DNA of 64,000 nucleotides, taken from Candidatus Didemnitutus mandela. GTDB taxonomy: Bacteria; Verrucomicrobiota; Verrucomicrobiia; Opitutales; Opitutaceae. How positions within the stretch are numbered: the stretch's first letter is position 1; each line of letters begins with the position of its first letter. Positions 43,918 to 54,937 of the stretch are shown piece by piece. The notes under the pieces were generated by a model. It did no database searches. It was not told where the DNA came from and was given only the letters and a program-made list of their open reading frames with translations. The position numbers and the translations under genes are program-made. Location: contig NJAL01000002.1 of the NCBI GenBank assembly GCA_002591725.1, positions 310,001 to 374,000 on the forward strand, in the 5' to 3' direction.

Positions 43918-46900
43918 TATTTTATTATCTTCGTAAAATCAATTTTTCGCAAGCTAAATTCGACTTTATGATTTTAAGTTTTAAGTAAAAAAGTTTATTA
44001 ATAGGACAAATATTTAATTTATTTTTACAACTAATTAATCAAACAATCTACTTTCCGGTCGATCAAGCTAGTAAAATTAATTCATTTTTTAGAAAACTTT
44101 TTCTCAACCTCTTCCAGTGCAAGTGCACTGGCCATTCGTTTCCAGGAATCAGAAAGCCACCGAAAGGGAATGTCCAACCATTCAGACGGCCCAGAAAACA
44201 GAAAAAAATCGCGACACAGCCGCAGCGAATTAAACAAGCTGGGAGTAAAAACGCCACGATTGCCGTCAAAAGTGCCTAACCACCGAAAACCCGATCTCTA
44301 GTCTGTCTCTATGTTATTATTATGTTATTCTGTTATGTTCAGCGAGCGAATACGCGTAGGTATAATCTGGGGGTAGCTCCTGACATTTTCAGATACCCGA
44401 TTACGTCGCAAAAGCAGCAACAAAAAAATCAGACAAGCTACCACCGCAATTGTCTTGTCAACACTCTGCTGCTTCTAAGTCAGCTTTTTCAAGGGTGACA
44501 AGTAAAGTAAGAACTAAAATAGTGGAATTAACATCGATATCTTGCGTGAGCCAGAATAATGCACAGACAGACTAAGATGGTAGGAACAGCGTATTTGCGC
44601 CAGAAACTGGCTGTCCTTCTCGCTTTTTCAAGCCAGCCGCCAAAGGCGGCTTCGCGGGCTCAACACCGAAATAGCCAGCACCGTACCACTCTTCGCTGCG
44701 AATTCGCAGTTTGAATTGCTTCCAATACTGTCTCGTGACGGGCTGAATCTTACAGCTCGCCGTGTTTCAGTTAAAGTTAAGTCAACTTCGAAGAAATACT
44801 CCAACATCTGAAAAAATAATCAGTCCAATATAGAAAATAAAAACATAAACTAAACCTGGCGCGAACCCAAGGAGATCAATCGCGCCAACCGGCAGCGAGA
44901 AAACTAATCAAATTCTGCAAATCAATATTGGCGTGGGCGAAATCGATAACGAACACTTCGATTGATGTGGTAAGCTTATTTTCACCTCGGCCAGGCCGGG
45001 ATGCAGCGTGGGATCGGGGTTTACGAAGCCATTGATACAAAAGCTTTAGTCTCTCGGCAAGCGAGGCTAACAGAAGGTGCCTCCATAAGCGAAAAAATAC
45101 CAAGCGCGAGACGGAGCTGGATAGGCTTCAGATTGTCGAGGCGTTCGATTTTGCACTAAGTAGACTCCAGCGTGTCCAATCCATGGTCGATCCAATTCTG
45201 ATCCAATCCTAAACGTAGCCGCCATGCAGGTAGGCCACGCCAGAATAAATTTGATCGCCAATAACCCCAGATGTAGCCATTGTTGTTGCCCATCGTGTGG
45301 AAATGTTCTCACATAATGAAAGACTTCGCATGTGGCAGTGCGGCATGAGGCGAGAGAAAAGTCCGGCGTTTAGTACATTAGACAGACAGGGGTCTCTTAT
45401 CGCAGTGCTGCGACCGTCTTTCGTATTGAACCAGATGCGTATCGTGCTCCTTTATGCACTGGAGTCGTACACAAAATTCTCACTAGCCTCTGTTTTTTTC
45501 AAACGGCCAGACGATAACGGAAGCATAGTTTTTTTTGTCGCGCTCGAGCATGCCCCTGATTCGATCGAGGTGGGCGGGATCGTAAGCGGAATTTTTCGCG
45601 AGGGAGTTTTCCAAAATCCCGTGCCATGCAATTCGACGTCGTTTTCATCGATTAGGTAAAAGCTGTAATTCATCGCAGAGGACATACCATTCGGACACGC
45701 TGTAATAGTGACAAATACGGAAAGTCGTTTATGTTATTCTGTTTCAGCTGGCGAATGCCTTAAAACAGGGCGCTCGCGAGTTAATACCTGGCTGAAATCG
45801 GGATCCCACTTATGGAGGTTGACGCCGCAGAAGGCGCCGTCCGGCCATTGACGGGCAACCTGCCGTTCTTATTTTCTACAGAGCTAAAATCAACGTACCA
45901 ATGCACCACCTCGAACGCATGACTATGAAAGCCTTTAGTCGCGATAAGAAGCGTGTAGAGATGTTGCCTCTCCGGGGACCGTTTCAACGCAACAGCGGTG
46001 AAAAATAACACGTGGAGCGAGCTGGAATTTTGAGTCACCGTGCACACCGAGACCAACGAGGAATGCAGCGCGACCAAGATGGTTAGAAAACTGCTTTCGC
46101 GCAGCCATCGCTGCATCCTGCACCTAACTTGGCCCAACAGATTGCTCGGCTCGAAACGCCAGTTTCGCGGCTACAACCGCGCACTTGTACCCCGAACGGG
46201 TGAAGCTAGATCCAATTCTTTTCGTTACGACCAGCTTCGATACCAACAACAGTCAGCGGAAAGTGCAGTCGGCTGACTGCAGCATCGTTCTAGTAAGCCA
46301 TTATCTCAAACCGTTTTTTGTACAAACGACAATGTCTCCGTGGGCCCTATTCATTTCACGCGCTACGAAGAAGGCTTGGCTTGTATCTGAGAAATATTTT
46401 CGTCGTGGGCTTTTGGACGGCTAGCTAGCGAGCCCACACTGTCGTTTCCAATCTCACCGAAGTCCGTCAGCCCTTGCACACGATCAGCATAAACATGCTG
46501 TAGAGCATCGCTCATCACGGTGACGGCGGCCGCAGCACCGACTAAGACCAACAATCGTTTTCCCTGTTGAAACCGTCTAGCGAACCTCAGCCAGAAAAAA
46601 CGCAAATGCCGCCCATCCCCTCGCTGGCATCGCAATGAGTAGAGGCGGCAAGGATAAACATTAGCGTGGCAATGGTCAGCGTTTCGTGTTGTTCATAGCT
46701 TGTCGGCCTGTCCAAAATCGCGTGACAAACCACAGGACAACAGGATAAACGTTCCCACATCGACGTTCCAAAGCATGGTGGTCGGGAGCGAAAAAAGCGA
46801 AAGGAAATGCGCTCAGCATGAATGGACGCCATCTTCGTCTCGCCGTAAGTAAACCCAAGCTTCACAAGGAGCTTTAAGCTCCTGCTCAGGCTGCGCAGCA

Positions 46901-49147
46901 CGCATGGCAACGCATGACGCATTTTCTTGTAACCTAAAATTGAGCCGTCCTCCCCCGTGCACCTATTCGTAAAACCGCATTTCGCTGTTAGTTAATATGT
47001 TACTAATAGCGTATACGTCATTCCCAGCTGCCAGCACAGCACTCCATCGCCATACCGGATTCTCGCTCTACGCTAGCATCAAGAACGCCGGTTTAAAACT
47101 CGGTCAGTGGCTCAATCTCAATTTTTACCAACTTACCCTACCCCCCGTCAACAGCTAAGGTGCCACCACACCGCGATTCCGACGATCAAAGGATGGCGGC
47201 TCGCCGGCATATATCATATACCGGGCAAGTGAAACGACTTGTTACCCTTCTCCGCCGGTTGCCTGGAAACGCGACACGCGGCTATTGAGGTACTTCTTCC
47301 AGACGAAAACCTTCCGTCACGAAATTCGCCAATCGCGACCATGCGGGCAGCAGTGCGCTAGATGAGCTCCCGGTGTGTGGTATCGAAGGCGTACTCGACA
47401 CAGAAGCTGGCGCTATCGACCATCAGATGGAACCTGTAGATTTTTGTGTCGCGGAAATCGAGTTTCCATTTACGAAAAATCGTCAGTGAGCCAGCCAGAT
47501 ATCGAGCCATTTTCTTGGCATGATATCCCCTCGGGGTGTAGCCTTGCAAAGGAAGCCGTCTCGGTCACCCACTTTCCGTACATGTGCTTGTTTCTCGGCT
47601 AAACAACACACAAGCACCTGGTGCTGGTATACTAGCGGTCAGACGGTCAGCCCAACTCCGCCACAGACCACCGCCACCACGCGCTAAAAACCCGCCAACT
47701 TTCCGTCATGGGAAATTTTTCTGATAGCATTGGGTGCTTCGTTCCATCACCCAAGACTTGCTTTTCGAACAAAGCGACTGAAGCAGCAAGTATGTGTTTT
47801 CCGAACTCACTCTGCGTTCTCCGTTCCGCAAGCCTGTGTCCGGGAGAAAACCAACCAACCATCGGGCAATCCTGCACCTTCACAGTCACTTCCTACCCTC
47901 TAGTCTCGTCTAATATTAGACATATATAAGCATTTGAGCAGTCAATTTCTGGGTGCGGCGTTTTTATGTATATCGTTCTAAAACAATAACTTACTATCCA
48001 ACTACCCCATAGATATTCCAGCTTCGCCGCTGATCACCCACCTTTATGCCTCCGACCCGTTGGCCCAGTTCTTAGGGAGAAAAATTTATCGCTATCCGTC
48101 TCATGATCAGGGATAAAATCAAGAATAACGATCTCTGCGACCAACACGAGACAGTGGACTATCGTGCTTTCCCCATGGAGAAAGCGGTAGGCGCGGTACC
48201 AGACCATGGATGATATAGGGCTTGCCATCGAACAGATGGCGTGAACGAGCTAGCCGCTATGGTGGCCAGACGCTGTCTGGCGCAGTTGGTACTATTACTA
48301 CTATTACCTTTACTTTTACTTTTACTTTCCAGCGGAATAAAGTGGGGGGATTTCGCATCAGCGTAGTCTGTCAGCGATAGGCCGAGCAGTCCGTTTACAC
48401 CTGGGAAGGAACTAATTAAATAAATACAGCTAGCTGCAGTATCGGCCCGTACAGTTTTATCGACAATTGATGGTTGATCTTATTTATATTTTTCGGGCTT
48501 TAGAAAAGCCAATTGCAAAACTGGCCCAAAAAATTTCGGGCCTGCAAGCAAAGACCCGGTTGTCAACACGCCCAGATCTCGCCACAAATGGCAGCATTCG
48601 ATACGGACATGAAGTTTTTTGCTAGGCTTAATTCGGGAAGTCATAACTCTTGATGATAACGGTCACCCACCTAGGACCGACAATCACGATCGGCGCTTCT
48701 TCTATACCACGTTGATGAACAACTATAAGGGTATCCGCTATTTCTCCTACTCCATGAGAGATACACACTACTTTATCTATACAAAAATCAAAAGCCCATG
48801 GAGACCGTTTAGCTACAAAGGGTGACTGCTCGATCCTGCCATCCGCTGGATCGACCCTATTCATTCGATCTTTTGCTACCAAGGGCCGCTGGTTTATATC
48901 CAATTACGGCTCGTCTCTCTCAGCAGACGCAATCGCCTAAGCCTCGCAAAAGTCAAAGAACCCATCTACAAGGGCCAAGGCAACCTTGCACGTGCCCGCG
49001 CCTGCCCAGAAGGAGCAACGCCGTCTAAAAATGAGGATATGGGCAGAAAACCCGGTTGCAACGCGCCGCTCAGAGCAGGGGTTCCCTTGGCACCCGAAAA
49101 ATGAAAAGGCCCGTAATTCTCACAAGCTACGAGCCCTTTGGAAGGAG
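43918..49147. other. Five kilobases without an intact gene
   Basis: 43918-44060 is AT-rich. Remnants of coding sequence are readable on the reverse strand (about 44880-45000, 45450-45690, 45780-46080, 46390-46920) and forward strand (about 47060-47930, 48640-48950), each broken within 300 bases. The 45780-46080 block has a faint resemblance to the end of oxidase subunit III, and the 48680-48800 block faintly recalls a glycosidase, but neither is good enough to name. Confidence 0.45.
48289..48330 (+). repeat. TTTTAC/ACTATT microsatellite
   Basis: Tandem ACTATT-like triplet repeats followed by three TTTTAC hexamers. No coding context; a simple-sequence slippage tract. Confidence 0.55.
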
Positions 49148-49221
49148 CGTCCCCATGGGGATTCGAACCCCAGTTCTCACCGTGAAAGGGTGGTGTCCTA
49201 ACCTGGCTAGACGATGGGGAC
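49148..49221 (-). tRNA. tRNA-Glu (UUC)
   Basis: 74-nt cloverleaf on the reverse strand: acceptor GUCCCCA/UGGGGAC perfectly paired with discriminator G, D arm with CAGGUUAGGAC, anticodon loop CUUUCAC with UUC, and T arm with GGGGUUCGAAUCCCC. CCA is not encoded. It decodes both glutamate codons and could also supply glutamyl-tRNA for haem synthesis. It lies about 255 bases downstream of pfp in the same orientation. Confidence 0.95.
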
Positions 49222-49476
49222 AAAAGCAGAAAAGGAATGACATTGCGGCGAACGAAAATCCACACAAGAGCTTATTCTTGCTTTCTTATTACCACATCAC
49301 GCAAACTGCTTTCACTCGACGATAAAATCATCGTTTCCACGTGAATGGCGTGTAAACAAGCTAAAATTTCTTTTCCCCATCTTGACAATAGACCAATTCG
49401 TGAATTTCAGGTCAGGAAAATAAAAGTCTGTCAAATGTGACAAAGATCGGCCGAAAATCCATTATTCTTCGACACA
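49222..49476. other. Spacer between tRNA-Glu and pfp
   Basis: No gene. The tRNA promoter probably lies here on the reverse strand: TTGACA at 49382-49387 reads in the forward sense only, and no clear reverse-strand pair is evident. Confidence 0.3.
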
Positions 49477-50727
49477 TCAGCTCTCATAGGCAGGAAGCGT
49501 ACGATTGATCAAATCCTTTCCAAGTCGAATGTAAGCCGGGATGCCGTTATCGAACGGCACTGTAACCTCACCCTGAATTAGCGGCAGCGCATAGCGAAAA
49601 AACTGAAAATTTAAGCTCACGCCATCTTCGTTGATCCACGCGCGTGGCAGTTTTTTCACCGCACCAGCCAGCTCGGTTAGCGAGGTGAGTCCGGTTTCAC
49701 AGGAATAGGCATCACTGTCGCCGCGAACCAGCGTCACCATCTTCCCGGTTTCACCCGCAATCGCTGCACGCACTGCCGCCTGGCCAGCGAGGTAGGCTTC
49801 ATCAGCGTCGGCTTTCGACGCGAGATGGGCCGCCGCGCGCTGAGCAACGCCGAGACACAAAACACGAACCTTGGCGCCAACCTGAAATTTGATCTGTTTT
49901 TTCAAAAAATCGCCCACGCCACCGAACTGCACAGCATCAGCAATATTGTTGGCTTCGACAGCAACGTAGCTGCCATCCTTGTCAACAAGACCTTCTCCCA
50001 CAACGACAAAAGCGTGCCGCTCGCGTTCCAAAACCAAGCGCACATCTTCGATGAATTTGGCGAGTGAGAAAGCGACTTCCGGCACGTAAACGAGATGCGG
50101 AGCGTCGCTTGGCTGGCCGCAACGTTTCGCGAGTGAGGCGCCAGCAGCGAGCCAGCCGGTATTTCGGCCCATAACTTCAACGATTGTCACAAGATCGCCC
50201 TGGCCGATCGCATCAGCATCGACGGCGAGTTCGCGCACGGTCGTAGCGATGTATTTCACCGCCGAGCCATAACCCGGGCAGTGATCCGTAATAGGGATGT
50301 CGTTATTTATCGTCTTCGGCACACCGATCACGCACAATTCATAACCCTTCTCATTGGCAGCTTCGGCAATTTTCGCAGCACTTTTCTGCGCATCGCCATC
50401 GCCGATATGGAAATAATAACGGACATTGTTAGCCTTGAAGACCTCGATCGCGCGGGCAACGTCCGCTTCTTTCGTAAGCCGCGTGCAGCAACTACCAAGC
50501 GCAGCGCCAGGCGTATAGCGCAAACCACGGATCGCCTGCTGCAACTCCGCCGCCAGATCCACAAAGTGTTCATTAAGGATGCCCTGCACGCCATTCAACG
50601 CGCCGTAAACTTCCTCGACAGCTTCATGATTAAGCGCTTCGGCAACAATACCAGCCACGCTGGCGTTATTGACGGCCGATAGACCGCCGCTTTGGCCGAT
50701 GAGACAATTTCCTACGAGTTCTGCCAT
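49477..50727 (-). CDS. pfp: 6-phosphofructokinase, PPi-dependent type, active site altered
   Basis: 416 aa with ATG start. By family it phosphorylates fructose 6-phosphate to the 1,6-bisphosphate with pyrophosphate, reversibly, in glycolysis. Recognised by GQSGGLSAVNNASVAG (phosphate loop), YGALNGVQGIL, DHCPGYGSAVKYIATTVREL, EVMGRNTGWLAAGASLA and the VVVGEGL stretch. The catalytic segment is unusual: the expected TIDND reads T-I-N-N-D, with Asn141 (AAT) replacing the base Asp, and the GGNDSQDT-type loop reads GDGDAQKS at residues 109-116. In phosphofructokinases that Asp is essential. The frame is otherwise intact over full length, so it may be newly inactivated or have altered activity. It is last in the order holA-purB-pfp, 125 bases after purB. 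Confidence 0.85.
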   Translation of the reverse strand: MAELVGNCLIGQSGGLSAVNNASVAGIVAEALNHEAVEEVYGALNGVQGILNEHFVDLAAELQQAIRGLRYTPGAALGSCCTRLTKEADVARAIEVFKANNVRYYFHIGDGDAQKSAAKIAEAANEKGYELCVIGVPKTINNDIPITDHCPGYGSAVKYIATTVRELAVDADAIGQGDLVTIVEVMGRNTGWLAAGASLAKRCGQPSDAPHLVYVPEVAFSLAKFIEDVRLVLERERHAFVVVGEGLVDKDGSYVAVEANNIADAVQFGGVGDFLKKQIKFQVGAKVRVLCLGVAQRAAAHLASKADADEAYLAGQAAVRAAIAGETGKMVTLVRGDSDAYSCETGLTSLTELAGAVKKLPRAWINEDGVSLNFQFFRYALPLIQGEVTVPFDNGIPAYIRLGKDLINRTLPAYES

Positions 50728-50852
50728 GGATTGGAGTGGTTAAAAATCTACTTGAAATCACAAAAAAAGGCCGGCCTTCCGGCACTGGCAAACCAAATCG
50801 CGCCTTCCAAGAAAATCCCAAGGAATGCCATTTGTAAGCAACTTTCTAAGAT

Positions 50853-52304
50853 TTACAACAATTTCCCAGGCCGGTAGTCCCCCGCCCCTTTGTGTCGCTT
50901 GGCCACTATTTTGGCAGACTCTACAAAATCATCGACCTGCTGCGGAGCAGCCCCGGCGAACAGGTCATTCTGCGTCAAGATCTTCTGCAACTTGCGCTTC
51001 CCCAAACCGACGCGTTTATCACCAGCTAGCCGGTCCAGTAAATCCACATCCACACCGTCACGGAGCGTTTTTGCTGCCGCTAGCACATGCTGCTTGATAG
51101 CCTCGTGCGCCGTTTCTCGCCCAGCACCGTCCTTGACCGCCTCCATGAGAATCGTGGTAGTAGCGAGGAACGGAAGGTTGCGCTGTCTCTCCGCCGTGAT
51201 CGCCTCCATAGAAACCTCCACCTGCCAAAGCACCACGAGATAGGTTTCGAGCAAACCGTCAATCGCGTAAAAAGCATCCGGCAACGCCACGCGGCGCACC
51301 ACAGAGCATGAAACGTCGCCTTCGTTCCATTGATGGCCGGAAAGGCTCGCCATCATCGCCACATAGCCGCTGAGGATCGTCGAAAAGCCACAAACTCGTT
51401 CGCAATTGCGCGTATTCATCTTGTGTGGCATCGCGGAGGAACCGACCTGCCCTTCCTGGAAGCCTTCAGTCAACAGGCCAGCGCCAGCCATCAGTCGCAG
51501 CGTCGTCGCGCAACTTGCCGCCGCTGCGCCAGCCTGGTACAACGCGCTCACTACATCGAAATCAAGCGAACGCGGGTAAATCTGCCCGACGGCGCCCAAC
51601 GAAACCTTGAAACCAAGGTGCTTCAGCACGCGCGCTTCGAGCTGGTCGACCTTCGCCGCATCGCCGCCAAGTAGCGTGAACTGATCCAGCTGCGTGCCGA
51701 CAGCGCTCTTGAGCCCGCGTACCGGATAGCGCGCTGCCAAGGCGTCGAGCCGCGCGCTCGCGAGCAACATCTCCTGTCCGAACATAGCCAGCCGTTTGCC
51801 GAGCGTGGTAAGTTGCGCAGGCACGTTGTGCGTGCGGCCAGTCAGCATAACGTCGCGAAATTCCGCCGCGCGTTTTGCAATCTGTGCCAGCACCGCCGCC
51901 ACCTTAAAGCGCACAAGGCGCAAACTGCGCGCGATTTGCAGTTGTTCAACGTTCTCCGTTAGGTCGCGACTGGTCAGACCAAGATGGATAAATTGCTGCT
52001 GCGCCAGATCGGAAAACTCCTCAATTCGCGCCTTCACGTCGTGCAGTGTCGTGCGTTCGCGCTCAACGATTCGCTGGATATTCACATCACCGCGTACCCG
52101 TTCGTAGACAGCTATGGCATCCAACGGGATAGCCACACCAAGATCGCGCTGAGCCTTCATCACGGCAACCCAAAAATCGCGTTCGAGCAGAATCCGGCCA
52201 TGGGGAGACCAGATTGCCCTCATGGCCGCAGAGGCATAACGCTCGGCTAGTACATTGGGGATCGAATCAAAAGAGGAGACGGAGGTAACTGGAATCACAG
52301 CCAA
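50853..52304 (-). CDS. purB: Adenylosuccinate lyase
   Basis: 483 aa from a TTG at 52304; a GTG two codons on is an alternative. It cleaves SAICAR to AICAR and adenylosuccinate to AMP, releasing fumarate, in the cytosol as a tetramer of the fumarase/aspartase fold. Key segments: NVLAERYASAAMRAIWSP at the start, QQFIHLGLTSRDLTEN with the catalytic-site SRD, and the signature loop GSSAMPHKMNTRNCE that carries the mobile catalytic Ser. The long helical domain continues to the end, with KAAGDYRPG-like tail residues. The HxGLTS motif uses Leu-Thr-Ser-Arg as in the long bacterial/eukaryotic type. The gene lies 50 bases after holA and upstream of pfp, suggesting co-transcription. It works with purC in the same window. 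Confidence 0.93.
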   Translation of the reverse strand: MAVIPVTSVSSFDSIPNVLAERYASAAMRAIWSPHGRILLERDFWVAVMKAQRDLGVAIPLDAIAVYERVRGDVNIQRIVERERTTLHDVKARIEEFSDLAQQQFIHLGLTSRDLTENVEQLQIARSLRLVRFKVAAVLAQIAKRAAEFRDVMLTGRTHNVPAQLTTLGKRLAMFGQEMLLASARLDALAARYPVRGLKSAVGTQLDQFTLLGGDAAKVDQLEARVLKHLGFKVSLGAVGQIYPRSLDFDVVSALYQAGAAAASCATTLRLMAGAGLLTEGFQEGQVGSSAMPHKMNTRNCERVCGFSTILSGYVAMMASLSGHQWNEGDVSCSVVRRVALPDAFYAIDGLLETYLVVLWQVEVSMEAITAERQRNLPFLATTTILMEAVKDGAGRETAHEAIKQHVLAAAKTLRDGVDVDLLDRLAGDKRVGLGKRKLQKILTQNDLFAGAAPQQVDDFVESAKIVAKRHKGAGDYRPGKLL

Positions 52305-52354
52305 TCAGTATAAAGCTGACCTGCCATCCGAAGCTAATCGAAAATATATCAACA

Positions 52355-53449
52355 TCATGCACTGAGGCAGCGCAATATCATTTCACGCAGCACCTGCTCT
52401 TGCTCGGAAGATCGCCGGATTATTTCCTCGAACGCACGAACAAATTCCTGCTGATTGTCGATCAGCCGGCGCGGCGGCGGCAACTTCTCTCCGCCCACCA
52501 ACTTACCCGCATACCATTGGTTTTGTGTAAAAAGGTTGAAGGAACTCTTTTCCTCATCGCCACCGAAGTGTTTCGCGTAGCTCGCTTTCGCCCGCGCCCA
52601 CGCCGACTTGTCGAAACCGAATCGTTTCGACGGAACACCCAAACCGCCTACATCCATAAGAACCCGCACCTGCAGCAGGATCCGATTGCGGCGTTGCAAC
52701 GCTGCGATGATCGGGCGCGCATCGCCACCCGAGAAGAAATGCTTCTGGAGCGCATCCAGCTCCCCGGAAAGGTCGTCAGCGAAAAAACGGTCCACCGCCT
52801 CGAAAAAATCCCACTCGGCTACGTTCGGTGTCAGCTCGGCCACCGTTCCCTCCTCGATCACCGCCCCCTCGCCAACGTAAGTCGCCAGCTTGTGCACCTC
52901 CTCGATGATCAGACGCGAATTGGCGCCGACTTTGGTGAGCAAAAGCTCAACCGCTCCCCCATCAAAACTCGTCCCGAGTCTCTTCGCCTCCGCCAGAGCC
53001 TCTCCGCTAGCTTCGCCTCCGCCAACGAGCGTGAAGTCGGAATGACCTTCGAGCCACCTCATAAAACTTCGCCGCCGGTCAATGGGCGAAGCCGTCATAA
53101 CTACCGCAGCGCCCCCGGGATCAATTTCTTCCAGCAGCTCCTGAAGCGCCTGCACCTGCCGCTGCGTATCCTCAGCGCGCCCGGTCACGGTATCGGCAAG
53201 AAAATTTATGTCCTTAAACCACACAGCGCGCTTCCCGCCAAACATCGGCACCGTTTTCAACGCATCGCGGAAGCGATTCACGGCAGTTTCCACCTCGCCA
53301 GTATTATTGGCTAAGCCATTGACGATCTCGCGCGAAAGATCGTTCGCTTGTACATCCGTAGCGAGCGTCTCAAAGCGCTCTTTGCCGAGCCGCGAAGTGA
53401 GAAAGTCGTCCTGCCCACACACGCAGATAAAGTTTTTCGCAGAAGTCAT
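52355..53449 (-). CDS. holA: DNA polymerase III delta subunit
   Basis: 364 aa from the ATG at 53449; the frame is open further upstream, but that part belongs to the end of the cinA relic in another frame. Delta opens the beta sliding clamp within the clamp-loader complex. Features: N-terminal CVCGQDDFLTSRLGKERFE (the GxDxxL start of domain I), NRFRDALKTVPMFGGKRAVW with the FGxxRxVxL clamp-interaction element, then AVVMTASPIDRRRSFMRWLE. The EEVHKLATYVGEG segment precedes the C-terminal helical collar with LQRRNRILLQVRVLM. Walker motifs are absent, as normal for delta. First of the run holA-purB-pfp. No Shine-Dalgarno sequence is apparent. Confidence 0.9.
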   Translation of the reverse strand: MTSAKNFICVCGQDDFLTSRLGKERFETLATDVQANDLSREIVNGLANNTGEVETAVNRFRDALKTVPMFGGKRAVWFKDINFLADTVTGRAEDTQRQVQALQELLEEIDPGGAAVVMTASPIDRRRSFMRWLEGHSDFTLVGGGEASGEALAEAKRLGTSFDGGAVELLLTKVGANSRLIIEEVHKLATYVGEGAVIEEGTVAELTPNVAEWDFFEAVDRFFADDLSGELDALQKHFFSGGDARPIIAALQRRNRILLQVRVLMDVGGLGVPSKRFGFDKSAWARAKASYAKHFGGDEEKSSFNLFTQNQWYAGKLVGGEKLPPPRRLIDNQQEFVRAFEEIIRRSSEQEQVLREMILRCLSA

Positions 53450-53549
53450 GGCTTTTAAATAAAAATAGCAACAGTCCCCCGGCAAACTGACAAACACCAG
53501 CTTTGCCTCCGGCCGAAAAAATCGCCGCAAGAACCAGTTCACCATAGAC

Positions 53550-54840
53550 ACCGGGCTTTTTCGCTGCTTCGCGTCCCAGCCAGTCAATTGCTGTCGCTAC
53601 CACCCGTTTTTTACGGCGTCATACAGGCCGGGATAGATAATTTTTTTGACCAGTCGCCGCCCTGTATGTGCAGCCTAAGATAAATAAATAAATATAAATT
53701 TTCCCACCTGCCCACCTGGGTTACACCCGCGCTACTGCACAAGCCGAAATAGCCATTCACCGACAGTCCGAAAACCAGCGCCAAACTGATCCGAAACGCA
53801 ACTCGCCATCACCACCGCACAATTCCTCACTAACTGCGTCGTGTTGAGAAAGCAGGAGATAGGGACAATCGAGCAACACCGTCTTGGACTCATTGCTATA
53901 AGCTATAACTTACAATTCCGCCCTAAAAAAATCCGTCGCTCCGTACAAGTCGGTAAAGCTGTTTGAAAGCAGCCCGCCGGTAGATGACTCAGCCATCGCG
54001 AGAGTGCGGCCCTGCGCACGTAACTGGTTAGCGACGATCTTGACCAGGACTGCCGTGGCCCAAACACGCGAAGTCCTCACTGATCAGTGTTTAGTGCTTC
54101 GCACTCGTCAGCAATCATCTAGAGTTTCGCTATTGTATAACGTCTTCCCAGCGAACAAATCCGGAAATCGACTTGTCCTAAGTGCGCACAAAAGACGATA
54201 TCAAGGCCCAGACACTGGTCGAATACGGTCTGGTATTCGACCTCCAACAGCGATTCGCCAACACCGGCCATTCGGGTTTGCGCATAAGTTTCGTCCCTGG
54301 TCAAGATAGGTAGACCGCGCGCAAATAGGTTCGAACAGCACAGGTTTCGTAAAAGGTAAAAATCGGCCGCAACTCATTTGGCAGCCCGGGCAGCGTCACC
54401 AACATGCAGCTGCCCTGCTCGACTTAGAGCCAAGATAAGATGCCGCTGGCGCTTGGGAAAACCTCCGCGCGTTCAAATCGGTAGGCCTGTTTGAGATCGT
54501 TCGCCGTTGGATTGCGGCCAAATTTCGAAAAGCGATCTCCAGTTGCCGTGTCGAAAACCAGCTTTTTCCCAGCTCCTGTGCCAGCATATCGCACGTGCGG
54601 TCGTCGCAGGTTGGTCGGTCTAAGACAGCCAGTCACGATAACCACGTTAGCTTTCTGCGAGCTCTCGCCGATTTTCCCTGCAATCGTGTGTCAGCATCGT
54701 CGGAAACAGTAAAATTGCGCGCCAGCTGAACGCCAAACAGGCCAAGCTCGACACCAATCCACAAGATTGGTAGCAGAAGTAGCTGTTTGCGGTCAACAAA
54801 AGCAGCAGTTTATCTCCCTCCCAACGTGAGTAGCTAGTTA
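53550..54840 (-). pseudogene. cinA: CinA-like nicotinamide-nucleotide amidase/ADP-ribose hydrolase, eroded
   Basis: Both domains of a full-length CinA can be followed by switching reverse frames. N-terminal molybdopterin-binding-like part: GDKLLLLLTANSYF near 54775-54820 (family GDELLxGxTxNS), VIVTGCLRPTNL near 54600-54645 (VTGGLGPTxDD), then KKLVFDTATGDR. Next is RAEVFPSASGI near 54440-54475 with MLVTLPGLPNELRPIF (LPGxPxEM) near 54370-54410, and RMAGVGESLLEVEYQTVFD near 54215-54275. C-terminal amidase part: STGGLLSNSFTDLYGATDFF near 53930-53990 (SCTGGLLxxxxTDxxGxSxxF), YSNESKTVLLD, and a last helix ATAIDWLGREAAKK near 53552-53598. Several stops and frameshifts interrupt it. CinA normally recycles NMN and removes damaged pyridine nucleotides. 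Confidence 0.8.
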
Positions 54841-54937
54841 GTACGCAGAGGATTTTTTTCAGCGCCGCTGCGCCTCGTTTTATTTAGTGTAGAGCTTGAT
54901 ATACTCATAGGAAAACATGTAGTGTTTTTTCCAGAAA

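Noticed and set aside
45780-46080. Cytochrome oxidase subunit III remnant
   Set aside because: A few residues (ALEVxxxYWHF-like) fit, but no His/Glu ligands or helix pattern can be followed. The proximity to the Sco operon may bias the eye.
52400-53314. 304-aa forward frame opposite holA
   Set aside because: Antisense shadow with Arg/Pro-rich composition; holA on the other strand has full family signatures.
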